From positions 2,196,117 through 2,260,116 of the forward strand of contig NZ_KB849780.1 of NCBI RefSeq assembly GCF_000368965.1: a stretch of 64,000 bases of DNA, read 5' to 3'. Origin of the DNA: Acinetobacter calcoaceticus DSM 30006 = CIP 81.8 (lineage in GTDB: Bacteria; Pseudomonadota; Gammaproteobacteria; Pseudomonadales; Moraxellaceae). Made by a program: the position numbers and the translations under genes. Positions 1-9,019 of this stretch are shown piece after piece (position 1 is the stretch's first letter; each line of letters opens with the position of its first letter). Under the pieces are notes generated by a model. That model worked only from the letters and a program-made list of their open reading frames with translations. It ran no database searches and was not told the origin of the DNA.

Positions 1-2
1 TT

Positions 3-77
3 AGGGGCGTCGCCAAGTGGTAAGGCACCGGGTTTTGATCTCGGCATCCGTTGGTTCGAATCCAGCCGCCCCTGCCA
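3..77 (+). tRNA. tRNA-Gln (UUG), copy 1
   Basis: This is a 75-nt cloverleaf with the CCA end encoded. The 7-bp acceptor stem pairs AGGGGCG with CGCCCCT. The anticodon loop TTTTGAT gives anticodon TTG, and the T arm carries GGTTCGAATCC. It is the first of four copies identical over the whole tRNA. The window begins two bases before it, so the promoter and possible further copies lie outside. Confidence 0.97.
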
Positions 78-103
78 ACCTCACCTGTAATGATGATTAT
101 ATT

Positions 104-178
104 AGGGGCGTCGCCAAGTGGTAAGGCACCGGGTTTTGATCTCGGCATCCGTTGGTTCGAATCCAGCCGCCCCTGCCA
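104..178 (+). tRNA. tRNA-Gln (UUG), copy 2
   Basis: Its sequence is the same as copy 1, including the encoded CCA. It lies 26 nt after copy 1 with no terminator or clear promoter between them, which fits processing from one polycistronic precursor. Confidence 0.97.
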
Positions 179-198
179 TCATATATATCATCGAATTT

Positions 199-273
199 AG
201 GGGCGTCGCCAAGTGGTAAGGCACCGGGTTTTGATCTCGGCATCCGTTGGTTCGAATCCAGCCGCCCCTGCCA
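199..273 (+). tRNA. tRNA-Gln (UUG), copy 3
   Basis: This is the third identical copy, 20 nt after copy 2, with the anticodon TTG in the loop TTTTGAT and an encoded CCA end. The short spacer again argues for co-transcription. Confidence 0.97.
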
Positions 274-364
274 TTCTCTTATTTTAAAGACAGACTTAAT
301 TGCTATGCTTTTTGTTGATTCATCTTGACATTGCATTGCAAAAATATTAAAGTTCTGCCGCATT

Positions 365-439
365 AGGGGCGTCGCCAAGTGGTAAGGCACCGGGTTTTGA
401 TCTCGGCATCCGTTGGTTCGAATCCAGCCGCCCCTGCCA
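365..439 (+). tRNA. tRNA-Gln (UUG), copy 4
   Basis: This is the fourth identical copy, separated from copy 3 by 91 nt that contain no gene I can support. Its CCA end is only 36 nt before the prs start codon. Processing of its 3' end would therefore create the 5' end of the prs mRNA if the two are co-transcribed. Confidence 0.97.
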
Positions 440-475
440 TCTATTTAATTACATACCAACCGCCAAGGGTGCTTC

Positions 476-1426
476 ATGCCCAATCTTGTCGTTTTTAGTG
501 GAAATGCTCATCCACAGTTCGCTCAAAAAGTCGTAAGTCACTTACATATCCCTCTAGGTGCTGCATCAGTCGGTCACTTTTCTGATGGAGAAATTTCAGT
601 AGAAATTACTGAAAATGTTCGTGGTAAAGACGTATTTATCGTTCAGCCTACTTGTGCCCCTACCAATGATAACCTTATGGAAATCTTGGTTATGGCAGAT
701 GCTTTGCGTCGTGCAAGTGCTGGTCGTATTACAGCCGTTATCCCTTATTTTGGTTATGCTCGCCAAGACCGTCGCCCACGTTCTGCACGTGTGCCGATTA
801 CAGCTAAAGTTGTTGCAGACATGCTTACCACTGTTGGTATTGATCGTGTCGTAATGATTGACTTACATGCTGACCAAATTCAGGGTTTCTTCGATATTCC
901 AGTCGACAACATCTATGGTACTCCTGCTTTGCTTGCTGACTTACGTCAACAATCGCATGATAACCTTATGGTGGTTTCTCCTGACGTTGGTGGCGTAGTA
1001 CGTGCTCGTGCCGTTGCCAAACAGATGGGTGACATCGATTTAGCAATTATTGATAAACGTCGTCAAAAAGCCAATGAATCGCAAGTTATGCATTTAATTG
1101 GTGACGTAAAAGATCGTGATTGCGTTATCGTAGATGACATGGTTGATACTGCCGGTACATTGTGTAAAGCAGCTGATGCGCTTAAGCAATTTGGTGCACG
1201 CCGTGTGGTTGCATACGCAACTCACCCTGTACTTTCTGGCAAGGCTATTGAAAACTTACGTAATTCAGTTATTGATGAATTAGTTGTCACTGACACTATT
1301 CCTCTTTCTGAAGAAGCATTAACCTTGGGCAAAATCCGTCAGGTTTCTGTTGCTAGCATGGTTGCTGAAACGATTCGTCGTATTAATAACGAAGAATCTA
1401 TCAGTGCGATGTTCGATAGTTTATAA
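476..1426 (+). CDS. prs: Ribose-phosphate pyrophosphokinase
   Basis: The 316-residue product makes PRPP from ribose 5-phosphate and ATP in the cytosol, feeding purine, pyrimidine, histidine, tryptophan and NAD synthesis. The length is typical. The N-terminal ATP/regulatory region contains [10 protein letters not shown] and the [16 protein letters not shown] flexible-loop region. The PRPP-binding signature [12 protein letters not shown] lies at about residues 219-230. The start is supported by AAGGG six bases before the ATG. The gene sits directly behind the tRNA-Gln array without its own obvious promoter, and a hairpin terminator follows it. Confidence 0.98.
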   Translation: MPNLVVFSGNAHPQFAQKVVSHLHIPLGAASVGHFSDGEISVEITENVRGKDVFIVQPTCAPTNDNLMEILVMADALRRASAGRITAVIPYFGYARQDRRPRSARVPITAKVVADMLTTVGIDRVVMIDLHADQIQGFFDIPVDNIYGTPALLADLRQQSHDNLMVVSPDVGGVVRARAVAKQMGDIDLAIIDKRRQKANESQVMHLIGDVKDRDCVIVDDMVDTAGTLCKAADALKQFGARRVVAYATHPVLSGKAIENLRNSVIDELVVTDTIPLSEEALTLGKIRQVSVASMVAETIRRINNEESISAMFDSL

Positions 1427-1440
1427 TACCGCAGCTTTTA

Positions 1441-1470
1441 TGAACCCTGGCCTTGGCTGGGGTTTTCTAT
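1441..1470 (+). terminator. Intrinsic terminator or attenuator after prs
   Basis: The arms AACCCTGGCC and GGCTGGGGTT pair along their whole length (two G-U pairs) and are followed by TTTCT. It separates prs from rplY. The U run is short, so partial read-through is plausible. Confidence 0.6.
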
Positions 1471-1521
1471 CACTAAACTGGTCGCAAGTTTAGTCTATTT
1501 AACTTTAATGAGGATTTACTC

Positions 1522-1818
1522 ATGTCAAACTTCGTATTAAACGCTCAAGCGCGTGCTGAAGACAAACAAGGGAAAGGTGCGAGCCGCCGCCTTCGTCACG
1601 AAGCATTAATTCCAGCTATCATTTATGGTGGCAATGCTGAGCCTGTAGCTATTACTTTAGAACTTCGTCAGCTTGTAAAAGCTTTAGAAAACAATGCTTT
1701 CTTTGAAGAAGTTATAGAAATCCAAGTTGGCGACAAAGTTGAAAACGTTAAAATCCAAGCGTTACAACGTCACCCAGCTAAAAACACTCCTATGCACGCT
1801 GACTTCAAACGCGCATAA
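1522..1818 (+). CDS. rplY: 50S ribosomal protein L25, short form
   Basis: The 98-residue protein binds 5S rRNA in the large ribosomal subunit. It is the short E. coli-like form, without the C-terminal CTC extension found in longer homologues. The recognisable elements are the N-terminal [11 protein letters not shown] stretch, IPAIIYGGN, and the terminal [17 protein letters not shown] segment. A GAGG ribosome-binding site precedes the ATG. It is followed after 20 bases by pth, an arrangement common in gammaproteobacteria. Confidence 0.97.
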   Translation: MSNFVLNAQARAEDKQGKGASRRLRHEALIPAIIYGGNAEPVAITLELRQLVKALENNAFFEEVIEIQVGDKVENVKIQALQRHPAKNTPMHADFKRA

Positions 1819-1838
1819 GTGTTGAAAGGCGTAGATTA

Positions 1839-2420
1839 GTGTCAAATATTTCGCTAATTGTTGGTTTGGGCAATCCTGGTTCAGAATATGCCCAAACCCG
1901 CCATAATGCAGGCTTTTGGTTCATTGAACAGCTTGCTAATAAATATGGCATTACATTAAAAAATGATCCGAAATTTCACGGAATCAGCGGACGTGGTAAT
2001 ATAGAAGGACACGATGTCCGTCTACTTCTACCCACTACATTTATGAACCGTTCTGGACAAAGTGTAGTTCCATTTGCAAAATTTTATCAAATTGCTCCTG
2101 AAGCAATTTTGATTGCTCATGATGAACTTGATATGAACCCTGGTGTAATTCGTCTAAAAACAGGCGGAGGACATGGTGGTCATAACGGTTTACGTGACAT
2201 TGTCCCTCATATTGGTCCAAATTTTCATCGTTTACGTATTGGTATCGGACATCCTGGCTCAAAAGAGCGAGTTTCAGGTCATGTACTTGGGAAAGCACCA
2301 AGTAGTGAACAAAGTCTGATGGATGCAGCAATTGATCATGCCCTTTCTAAAGTGAAATTACTTGTTCAAGGACAAGTTCCACAGGCCATGAATCAAATTA
2401 ATGCGTATAAACCAACTTAA
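1839..2420 (+). CDS. pth: Peptidyl-tRNA hydrolase
   Basis: The 193-residue enzyme cleaves peptidyl-tRNA released from stalled ribosomes and so recycles tRNA. The N-terminal LIVGLGNPGSEYAQTRHNAG includes the catalytic His22 region. FMNRSGQSV, HDELDMNPG and GGGHGGHNGLRDI follow in the usual order. The start is GTG, supported by GAAAGG nine bases upstream, and the gene lies 20 bases after rplY, so translation is probably coupled. Confidence 0.97.
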   Translation: MSNISLIVGLGNPGSEYAQTRHNAGFWFIEQLANKYGITLKNDPKFHGISGRGNIEGHDVRLLLPTTFMNRSGQSVVPFAKFYQIAPEAILIAHDELDMNPGVIRLKTGGGHGGHNGLRDIVPHIGPNFHRLRIGIGHPGSKERVSGHVLGKAPSSEQSLMDAAIDHALSKVKLLVQGQVPQAMNQINAYKPT

Positions 2421-2551
2421 ATTGTTGAACAATCAAGCTTGCTATCTTGCTTTTTTAGGAGCAAAATGCGCATCAGCCACTTTGCCAACAGCAAAAGCTA
2501 AAGATTTCACCATAAGATCTTACTCTTAGGTCTACTCAGGAGACGCTAGCC

Positions 2552-2932
2552 ATGCTATCTCGTTTATTAAAATGCAAAATTCACCGCGCAGTTGTAACCC
2601 ATGCTGAACTTCACTATGAAGGTTCTTGTGCAATTGATGGCGTATTGATGGACTTAGCTGGTATTCGTGAATATGAAGAAATTCATGTTTGGAATGTAAC
2701 CAATGGCAAACGCTTCACGACCTATGCGATTCGTGGTGAAGATAACTCTGGAATTATTTCAGTAAATGGTGGCGCTGCACATCAAGCAGATGTCGGTGAT
2801 TTAGTGATTATTGCTACATTTGGTGATTTTACTGAAGCTGAAGCAAATATTCATAAACCACGTTTGGTCTATGCTAACCCAAATAATACAGTCAACCACA
2901 CAGCGAATTGTATTCCTGTTCAAGTTGCCTAA
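2552..2932 (+). CDS. panD: Aspartate 1-decarboxylase proenzyme
   Basis: The 126-residue product makes beta-alanine from aspartate for pantothenate and coenzyme A synthesis. The proenzyme cleaves itself between Gly24 and Ser25 in YEGSCAID to form the pyruvoyl cofactor, and the site is intact. The conserved [16 protein letters not shown] N-terminus and the [13 protein letters not shown] region are present. An AGGAG site lies upstream of the ATG. The gene is monocistronic, with 131 bases before it and a terminator after it. Confidence 0.97.
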   Translation: MLSRLLKCKIHRAVVTHAELHYEGSCAIDGVLMDLAGIREYEEIHVWNVTNGKRFTTYAIRGEDNSGIISVNGGAAHQADVGDLVIIATFGDFTEAEANIHKPRLVYANPNNTVNHTANCIPVQVA

Positions 2933-2950
2933 TTTATTCTTAGAATAAAA

Positions 2951-2975
2951 AAAGCCCGCATTGACGGGCTTTTAT
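2951..2975. terminator. Bidirectional terminator panD / GDYXXLXY gene
   Basis: The arms AAAGCCCG and CGGGCTTT enclose a six-base loop, with T runs on both strands. It serves the convergent panD (+) and the minus-strand gene ending at 2989. Confidence 0.85.
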
Positions 2976-2988
2976 CATTTTATAAATC

Positions 2989-3540
2989 CTAAATCGTTCC
3001 TTCCCACCAGTTCTTTTGCTGTTTGCAATTTAATGGTTGAAGCCCCTCTCCTCGCAAATCAAACAGAATCGCCTCTCCTTTTGTATTTACCTTAAATTCA
3101 GCATACTTTGCTTTCTGATAGCATTGGGCTAGACCTTCGGCAAACAAGAAACTTCGTGAAGCGGGATATAAAGCCTGTAAACGATTTTCAGGATTTTTTA
3201 AAATTAAACTTTGCCCAGCAAATGAATTGTTAATATCTAAAATTGTACGAACTACGCGATTTTGTGAATCCAAAATAACTTTTGCTGGAACAGAAGAATG
3301 ATTAAAAATTACCTGATCTAGAGCCTCACTCTCACTTCCTGCAAGAGCTTTAAGAGATTGTAAATTTAACTCATAAGCCAGTGCCATATAGTCACCTTGT
3401 AAAATTGAACGCGGATCAACTGGCTTAAGTTCAATAAAAATACTTTTACTATGATCCAGATGCCATTCATTTTTCACTATCAATCCCACAAAAAATAATG
3501 TGGTAGCTATAGCCAGAATAAGAGAAAAATATTTCTTCAT
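2989..3540 (-). CDS. GDYXXLXY-domain protein, membrane anchored
   Basis: This 183-residue protein has an N-terminal hydrophobic segment (about residues 5-22) that is a signal or anchor helix. The family motif GDYMALAY sits at residues 49-56, after PVDPRSILQ. The family is known only as a companion of DUF2157/DUF4401 membrane proteins, and its function is not established. The ATG overlaps the stop of the upstream gene by one base (TAATG), so the two are translationally coupled and probably act together. It most likely faces the periplasm. Confidence 0.85.
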   Translation of the reverse strand: MKKYFSLILAIATTLFFVGLIVKNEWHLDHSKSIFIELKPVDPRSILQGDYMALAYELNLQSLKALAGSESEALDQVIFNHSSVPAKVILDSQNRVVRTILDINNSFAGQSLILKNPENRLQALYPASRSFLFAEGLAQCYQKAKYAEFKVNTKGEAILFDLRGEGLQPLNCKQQKNWWEGTI

Positions 3541-5321
3541 TATTTTTCTCCTTCAATAAGATGGCGTTGATTTTCTTGGTGGAGCAACCAATATAAAGCC
3601 CATAGAACAAGACCAGAAATCAAAATCGATGCACTCTTTGCCAAGAAAGTTATTTGTAAGTTGTAATAAAGCTGCCAAAGTACTAAAACAAATACTGCTA
3701 GAGTGACACCATAAACAATATAATCTTTCTTTTTTATCGCCCATGTTAGAATGATAAATAAAATGAAAACTTCAAAATAGCCAAGTGCAATGAGCAATAC
3801 ACCAAAAAGTAAGAATGCGAAAAACACTACTCCATGCAACTGTTTATACAAATAAAAAATACTAAAGCAAAGCAACCAAAGACTAGGTAATAAATAGAAA
3901 ATCCATATCTGCAGATCTTCCGAACTATCTAGAACTAGTCCCATAAAAGTATCAAAGAAAGAAGCTACCACAACTACCGCAAGCACACACAAATAGATAC
4001 TACGCTCATATTGAACTATCGATTTAGCCTTCGGCAAGAACACCAAACTAAAAACAAAATAGCTGAGCAGGGTTAAATTTAAATAAGTCTGAGTGGAGTT
4101 TACTGACCACAATGAATGATCCATTTGTAGTAAGTAAATAAATGCTATGCCATAAGTAGCGAGCATTTGAATTAAAATAAAGAACCAATGGGGTTTAAGA
4201 AAATAACTTATACAGAGAATAAAAATCTGTGCAATTAGCACCCATAACATCTGATCTGTTTCAGACTCTAGATGAAACAAAAAAGCGGTCTGACCACTTA
4301 TGAATAAACAATAGGCAAATTGCCGAATGAAGTAGTGTTGAGATTTTTTCAATAAAATAGAAGCTATACAAACAAAAATAACTCCTATAATTAAAGAAAC
4401 AGCTTCCCAAAATACTAATGTAAAAGCCGCGAGTGCTAGACCAGCAAGCCAAGCTCCAACAGCTAAAGGAATTATATAAAAGCGGCTTTGACGAAAAATT
4501 TTTATTAAAAAATAACTAATCAGCGCAAACCAGATAAAAATAATGCCTGCAATGAATAAAAAAATGAACTCATTTGAATCTTTAAATAAGTCATTGATCC
4601 TATCTACAAGCCATATTGTTGCAGTCACACCAAGAACAGCGGCCATTAAGCTGGCACATAATTGATCATCTTTTTTGAAGAAATAATAAAAACCGATTAT
4701 TCCTGAAAAGAAAGCCGAGATCAGATAAGGAATATTTTCACCAGATAAATATTGGATCATTCCAATGATTGAAATGACTGCAAACCAAGCGATAAAGACG
4801 AAACGTAAAGCACGATACTTCTTTATACATACCCAAAACTCTATAAGGCTTAATAAATTTAAAGCAAACAGATATAAATAAGGAAACTTTTCTAACCAAA
4901 AAGTCTGCTTAAAAAATAAAAAAAGTGTAAGTTGGCTAGTAATACAAATTAAAGCAAAGATTCCAATATTTGGTCGATATAGCCAAGGTAATAACAGCAA
5001 TGTCCAAATCAGGAAAAGTAAATAACTGTCTGCTCCAGTTTGATAGACCTGCCCGATTACAGCCAAACTTAAGCCTACCATCAAGCCGCAAATACCATGT
5101 AAAGTCTGCCCAACTCCTTCACTTAAAGTGTCTTTTATACTGATCCATGCTGTCACAAGTAATATAAGTGGCGGGATGGTTAGCTGGATGCTGTCTGGAA
5201 GCATTAGCCAATTAGCAGCAATTAAATAAAGAATACTGACCGCCATAAATACATAACTAAAAATATGGAGATGCTGAATAAATAAAGTATTCCTAAGGGG
5301 ATAATCATCTCTTATCTGCAT
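3540..5321 (-). CDS. DUF2157/DUF4401 polytopic membrane protein
   Basis: The 593-residue protein is almost entirely hydrophobic. I judge by eye that it has well over a dozen membrane helices. The N-terminal part (residues 1-150, with LSEGVGQTLHGICG and a VIGQVYQTGADSY segment) resembles DUF2157. The C-terminal third (about residues 330-590) resembles DUF4401. No catalytic motif is visible. It is the first gene of a two-gene unit with the GDYXXLXY protein. A transporter or envelope-maintenance role is only a guess. Confidence 0.82.
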   Translation of the reverse strand: MQIRDDYPLRNTLFIQHLHIFSYVFMAVSILYLIAANWLMLPDSIQLTIPPLILLVTAWISIKDTLSEGVGQTLHGICGLMVGLSLAVIGQVYQTGADSYLLFLIWTLLLLPWLYRPNIGIFALICITSQLTLFLFFKQTFWLEKFPYLYLFALNLLSLIEFWVCIKKYRALRFVFIAWFAVISIIGMIQYLSGENIPYLISAFFSGIIGFYYFFKKDDQLCASLMAAVLGVTATIWLVDRINDLFKDSNEFIFLFIAGIIFIWFALISYFLIKIFRQSRFYIIPLAVGAWLAGLALAAFTLVFWEAVSLIIGVIFVCIASILLKKSQHYFIRQFAYCLFISGQTAFLFHLESETDQMLWVLIAQIFILCISYFLKPHWFFILIQMLATYGIAFIYLLQMDHSLWSVNSTQTYLNLTLLSYFVFSLVFLPKAKSIVQYERSIYLCVLAVVVVASFFDTFMGLVLDSSEDLQIWIFYLLPSLWLLCFSIFYLYKQLHGVVFFAFLLFGVLLIALGYFEVFILFIILTWAIKKKDYIVYGVTLAVFVLVLWQLYYNLQITFLAKSASILISGLVLWALYWLLHQENQRHLIEGEK

Positions 5322-5463
5322 GAAACACCTATTTTATTTATAATTTTCTATAAAAAACATAGCATTCCATTTTCATATCAACAAGTAAGCTCTTGTTAAA
5401 AAGCTTATTTCCATTTGTGAAAATACTTATTCATAAAGAAACTTAGCATTCTACAAAAGCATC

Positions 5464-5491
5464 TAGTCAATTTTATCCAGCGCGCTATAAT
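5464..5491 (+). promoter_or_regulatory. Sigma-70 promoter of the riboswitch-ribB transcript
   Basis: A perfect TATAAT lies at 5486-5491. The -35 element TAGTCA (four of six matches) lies at 5464-5469, with a 16-bp spacer. The expected start, near 5498, falls exactly where the FMN aptamer begins, which supports the call. Confidence 0.75.
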
Positions 5492-5498
5492 AAAACCC

Positions 5499-5651
5499 AT
5501 CGCTTCAGGGCGGGGTGTAATTCCCCACCGGTGGTAAAGTTAATTTTTATTGATAGATTAACAAGCCCACGAGCTTAAATTTTATGATTTGAGCAGATTT
5601 GGTGCAACTCCAAAGCCGACGGTATAGTCCGGATGAAAGAAGACGACGAAC
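5499..5651 (+). ncRNA. FMN riboswitch (RFN element)
   Basis: The conserved aptamer parts occur in order: CTTCAGGGCGGGGTG, AATTCCCCACCGGTGGT, AAGCCCACGAGC, CCGACGGTATAGTCCGGATGA and AAGAAG. The outer stem pairs CATCGCTTC with GATGAAAGAAG. A variable arm of about 35 nt lies between the second and third conserved blocks. About 87 nt separate the aptamer from the ribB start. They contain a TTTCAG/CTGAAA pairing, but I could not decide between control of termination and of ribosome access. FMN binding is expected to lower ribB expression. Confidence 0.96.
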
Positions 5652-5738
5652 TGGGATAAATCCGTTTTATTTCAGTGCCAGCCTGTTTTTACATCAGTCC
5701 TGAAATGTTCAACCGTATTTTTACGAGAGCGTTTCATT

Positions 5739-6398
5739 ATGTCTAGCTTAATTCAACCAGAACTTTTTTTCTCAGCCCTCTCTCCTGCTGAACAACGCAT
5801 TCAACAAGCATTAGAAGATATCCGTCAAGGCAAACCTGTCTTGGTTATGGATGACTTCGATCGTGAAAATGAAGCAGATTTAATTGTCGCAGCCGAAACT
5901 CTAACTGTTGAAACAATGGCACGTATGATTCGTGATGGCTCAGGTATTGTATGTTTGTGCCTTACAGAAGAGTTAGCAGATCATTTAGAACTTCCACCCA
6001 TGGTTTCTCAAAACTCAAGCCAGTTTCATACGGCTTTCACAGTGACTATTGAAGCAGCCCAAGGTGTTACAACAGGTGTTTCGGCTAAAGACCGTGTTAC
6101 TACCATTAAAACTGCAATCAAAGATGGTGCTGTTCCAAGTGATCTTAACCGTCCAGGCCATGTTTTTCCTTTACGTGCACGTACTGGAGGAGTACTTACT
6201 CGCCGAGGTCATACTGAAGGAACAATTGATCTAGCAAGACTAGCTGGGCTTAAACCTGCTGGTGTGTTATGCGAATTAACCAACCCAGATGGCACGATGG
6301 CATCAGGTATTCAAGTTTTGGCATATGCTCAAACTCATCATTTAACCGTGATTACGATTGAAGAACTTGTTCAATACCGCCAACAACACAGTATTTAA
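5739..6398 (+). CDS. ribB: 3,4-dihydroxy-2-butanone 4-phosphate synthase
   Basis: The 219-residue enzyme converts ribulose 5-phosphate to 3,4-dihydroxy-2-butanone 4-phosphate plus formate, the four-carbon unit of riboflavin. The length matches stand-alone RibB, and no GTP cyclohydrolase II domain is fused. [13 protein letters not shown] carries the metal-binding acidic residues. [16 protein letters not shown] and [17 protein letters not shown] (with its phosphate and metal ligands) are intact. It is controlled by the FMN riboswitch directly upstream. Confidence 0.97.
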   Translation: MSSLIQPELFFSALSPAEQRIQQALEDIRQGKPVLVMDDFDRENEADLIVAAETLTVETMARMIRDGSGIVCLCLTEELADHLELPPMVSQNSSQFHTAFTVTIEAAQGVTTGVSAKDRVTTIKTAIKDGAVPSDLNRPGHVFPLRARTGGVLTRRGHTEGTIDLARLAGLKPAGVLCELTNPDGTMASGIQVLAYAQTHHLTVITIEELVQYRQQHSI

Positions 6399-6404
6399 AT
6401 AAAA

Positions 6405-6438
6405 AAAGGTTTGGCTTTAGATAAAAGCCAAACCTTCA
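6405..6438. terminator. Bidirectional terminator ribB / HAD gene
   Basis: A 12-13 bp stem (AAGGTTTGGCTTT with AAAGCCAAACCTT) and a four- to five-base loop are preceded by an A run on the + strand. It lies between the convergent ribB and the HAD hydrolase gene. Confidence 0.75.
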
Positions 6439-6457
6439 CATTAAAATTTACTAATAT

Positions 6458-7132
6458 TTAAGATACTTTCTTTTGTGTTGCCTGATCTTCGATGTATTCC
6501 AAAAGTTCAGAAAATTGCGTAATCATTGCTTTAGGTTGTGCTTGCTTAAGTTCCTCTGGTGTTCCGTAACCATAAGTCACAGTGACCGCCTCAATACCAT
6601 TGTGGCGAGCACCTAAAACATCATATTGACGGTCACCTACCATTAAGCATTCTTCTGAGTTTAATTGCTCACGTTCAAGAATATAATGAATAAGTTCAGC
6701 TTTATTGGTACGTTCCCCAGTTAACTCACTACCATAAATATTTACAAAATATTGGCTTAAGTCAAAATGATCTAAGATACGTTTTGCATAAATAGTTGGT
6801 TTAGCGGTTGCGACGAATAAACGATACCCATCTTCTTTCAATGCATTAAGTGTTTGCGCAACTGATGGATATACTTCATTTTCAAATAAACCTGTAACTG
6901 AAAAACGCTCACGATAAGCAAGTAAAGCTTGTTCAGCCAAAGCATCATCTTGAGTGGCTAATAGTTTTGCTAATGAGGCTTTTAAAGGAGGCCCAATTGT
7001 CCAGTCAATATTTAAATCGGCAGCCAATGGAAAGCCCAACTTATCCATTGCATAACGAATTGAAGTATGAATACCAACTTTTGGGTCTGTTAGTGTTCCA
7101 TCCAAATCAATCAAAATATGTTTTATAGCCAT
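6458..7132 (-). CDS. HAD-family hydrolase, Gph-like phosphatase
   Basis: The 224-residue protein is a haloacid-dehalogenase-superfamily phosphatase with an alpha-helical cap. Motif I, LIDLDGTLTD, sits at residues 7-16 with the nucleophile Asp9 and acid Asp11. Motif II is the Thr of VATAKP, a Lys follows, and motif IV is MVGDRQYD. It resembles phosphoglycolate phosphatases, but the substrate cannot be read from sequence, and related enzymes act on other sugar phosphates and nucleotides. It is convergent with ribB and divergent from thiD. Confidence 0.85.
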   Translation of the reverse strand: MAIKHILIDLDGTLTDPKVGIHTSIRYAMDKLGFPLAADLNIDWTIGPPLKASLAKLLATQDDALAEQALLAYRERFSVTGLFENEVYPSVAQTLNALKEDGYRLFVATAKPTIYAKRILDHFDLSQYFVNIYGSELTGERTNKAELIHYILEREQLNSEECLMVGDRQYDVLGARHNGIEAVTVTYGYGTPEELKQAQPKAMITQFSELLEYIEDQATQKKVS

Positions 7133-7211
7133 TCAATCATTAACCCAGTAAAGTATTTAATTCAATTGGTCGAGAGTTTAATCAAACTCTCTTATACTAA
7201 CGTAAATTTAA

Positions 7212-7997
<786 letters not shown>

Positions 7998-8003
7998 AAA
8001 AAG

Positions 8004-8031
8004 AAAAAGGCGCTAAAAGCGCCTTTTTTAT
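8004..8031. terminator. Terminator thiD / BON-LysM gene
   Basis: The arms AAAAAGGCGC and GCGCCTTTTT enclose a TAAAA loop, with T runs available to both strands. It lies between two convergent genes. Confidence 0.88.
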
Positions 8032-8040
8032 TACCCTCAA

Positions 8041-8514
8041 TTATTGAGGAATACGTAAAACCTGTCCTGGGAAGATTTCATCTGGATCTTTAAGCATTGG
8101 TTTGTTTGCTTCAAAGATTTTTTGGTATTGATTCGCATCACCATAAAATTCTTTCGCAATTTTTGAAAGGTTATCACCAGACTTTACTGTGTAGAATTTA
8201 CTTTCTGGTTCAGGAGTTGCAACGGTCATTTGATCATCTACTTGTGCAACATGATCAATATTCCCAACAATAAGAATAATTTTCTCTTTATCTGCTTGGC
8301 TTTTTACCTGTCCTTTAATGATTGCGGTATCAGTTGCACCATTATACGTTACAGATAAACCCTCTACCCCTAGGCCTAAGCTTTTAATTAATCCTAATAA
8401 TTTATTTGCGATTTCTTGTGCAGAAGGCTCTGCTGGTGTTGCCGGAGCTGGTTGTGGTTCTGCTGGTGCGGTATTTTTCTTACCAATACCTTTTACAAAA
8501 TCAAAAAGACCCAT
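8041..8514 (-). CDS. BON and LysM domain protein (Kbp/YgaU-like)
   Basis: The 157-residue protein starts with a short basic segment and a Pro/Ala-rich linker (residues 16-31). A BON domain follows (about 34-97, LGLGVEGLSVTYNGATDTA... VTPEP). A LysM domain comes last (about 106-156, FYTVKSGDNLSKIAKEFYGD... IFPGQVLRIP). E. coli Kbp has the same layout and binds potassium in the cytoplasm. Like Kbp, this one has no signal peptide. A GAGGA site lies seven bases before the ATG. Confidence 0.88.
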   Translation of the reverse strand: MGLFDFVKGIGKKNTAPAEPQPAPATPAEPSAQEIANKLLGLIKSLGLGVEGLSVTYNGATDTAIIKGQVKSQADKEKIILIVGNIDHVAQVDDQMTVATPEPESKFYTVKSGDNLSKIAKEFYGDANQYQKIFEANKPMLKDPDEIFPGQVLRIPQ

Positions 8515-8651
8515 CTTTTAGTCCTCATATTATTGTTTATAGTAAAGTCATTAAACTGACCTTTATTGTTATACTTCAAAAAAGACAAGCCTCTGCTATC
8601 AATTGAGGTTGATCTTGTAAAAATATGTATCTCTTTTATTTTACTCAAATA

Positions 8652-8680
8652 AAAAAAGCCACCTTACGGTGGCCTTCTTT
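8652..8680 (-). terminator. Terminator of acpP
   Basis: GCCACC and GGTGGC enclose a four-base loop. Read on the minus strand, the hairpin is followed by TTTTTTT, 20 or so bases after the acpP stop. Confidence 0.85.
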
Positions 8681-8699
8681 TTATTCAGCAATATGCGAA

Positions 8700-8936
8700 T
8701 TAACCAAGTTTTTTAGTTACATAGTCAATTGCAGATTGAACTGTAGTGATTTCGTTTGAATCTTCATCAGGGATAGTGATGTCGAAGTCGTTTTCGAAAG
8801 ACATTACAAGTTCAACTAAATCTAAAGAGTCAGCACCTAAGTCATCCATAAAAGATGCTTCGTTTTTAATCTCTTCAGCTTTAAGACCAAGTTGTTCTGC
8901 AACTGCTTGCTTAACGCGTAGTTCGATATCGCTCAC
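8700..8936 (-). CDS. acpP: Acyl carrier protein
   Basis: The 78-residue acidic carrier holds growing acyl chains on the phosphopantetheine arm during fatty acid synthesis. The attachment site is Ser37 in [12 protein letters not shown]. An ATG 39 bases further upstream is in frame and would add 13 residues, but I place the start at the GTG of (V/M)SDIELRV. That codon has GAGGAG seven bases before it and gives the normal family length. It is the last gene of the fab group, 83 bases after fabG. Confidence 0.96.
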   Translation of the reverse strand: MSDIELRVKQAVAEQLGLKAEEIKNEASFMDDLGADSLDLVELVMSFENDFDITIPDEDSNEITTVQSAIDYVTKKLG

Positions 8937-9019
8937 AGGAATTCTCCTCATTGCTCGTGGCGTTTGATTTGCCACTAGTTTAATTGAATATAAAAATTTT
9001 TAAAAGTTATACATCAGCC

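Noticed and set aside
97..390. 97-residue minus-strand open frame across the tRNA genes
   Set aside because: It is the reverse translation of the tRNA-Gln repeats (RLDSNQRMPRSKPGALPLG and similar), a well-known source of false proteins.
2421..2551. Small RNA or terminator between pth and panD
   Set aside because: Short complementary stretches exist, but no stable stem with a T run could be drawn.
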